Shown here piece after piece: positions 5,709 through 5,739 of a stretch of 5,739 bases of DNA. Each line of letters starts with the position of its first letter. Positions within the stretch are counted from its first letter, which is position 1. This DNA comes from Promethearchaeia archaeon (GTDB taxonomy: Archaea; Asgardarchaeota; Lokiarchaeia; Sigyniarchaeales; SOKP01): positions 1 to 5,739 of the forward strand of contig JAHQWS010000164.1 of NCBI GenBank assembly GCA_029856295.1, read 5' to 3'. The notes under the pieces were generated by a model. The model was given only the letters and a program-made list of their open reading frames with translations, searched no databases and was not told the origin of the DNA. A program made the position numbers and the translations under genes.

Positions 5709-5739
5709 AGGAAATAATCGAAATTGAAAAAATAATAAA

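Overview
The window is very AT-rich and reads as archaeal. The genes lack strong Shine-Dalgarno sites. AT-rich boxes lie about 25-30 bases upstream of several ATGs, as expected for leaderless archaeal transcripts, and T-tracts follow some stops. Together with two multi-pass membrane proteins, one with a long Lys/Glu/Arg tail, this suggests an uncultured Asgard (Lokiarchaeia-like) archaeon. That placement is an inference from style and remembered resemblance, not from a marker gene.

Layout, left to right. (1) 1-820, minus strand: the N-terminal 273 residues of a gene that runs off the left edge. It encodes seven predicted membrane helices followed by the start of a cytosolic domain. (2) 927-1145, minus: a 72-residue protein matching only the C-terminal end of the tRNA methyltransferase TrmO (TsaA/YaeB family). 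The SAM-binding N-terminal part is missing, so it is probably a relic or a stand-alone C-terminal piece. (3) 1241-3106, plus: a complete N6-adenine DNA methyltransferase of the Eco57I/TaqI-like type with a zinc-ribbon insertion and no nuclease domain. (4) 3230-3802, plus: hisB, imidazoleglycerol-phosphate dehydratase, the only confidently named metabolic gene. (5) 3914-5158, plus: a protein of about ten membrane helices with a highly charged C-terminal tail, function unknown. (6) 5316-5708, plus: a 130-residue hypothetical protein.

The genes do not form an obvious pathway or operon. Spacers are 95-157 bases and each gene could have its own promoter. hisB stands alone without other histidine genes, and the methyltransferase has no visible restriction partner. 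The observations most worth following are the seven-helix protein with its cytosolic domain (a receptor-like layout), the TrmO piece next to the solitary methyltransferase, and the zinc ribbon inside the methyltransferase. No tRNA, rRNA, CRISPR array or insertion sequence was seen, and no clear new multi-gene system is visible.
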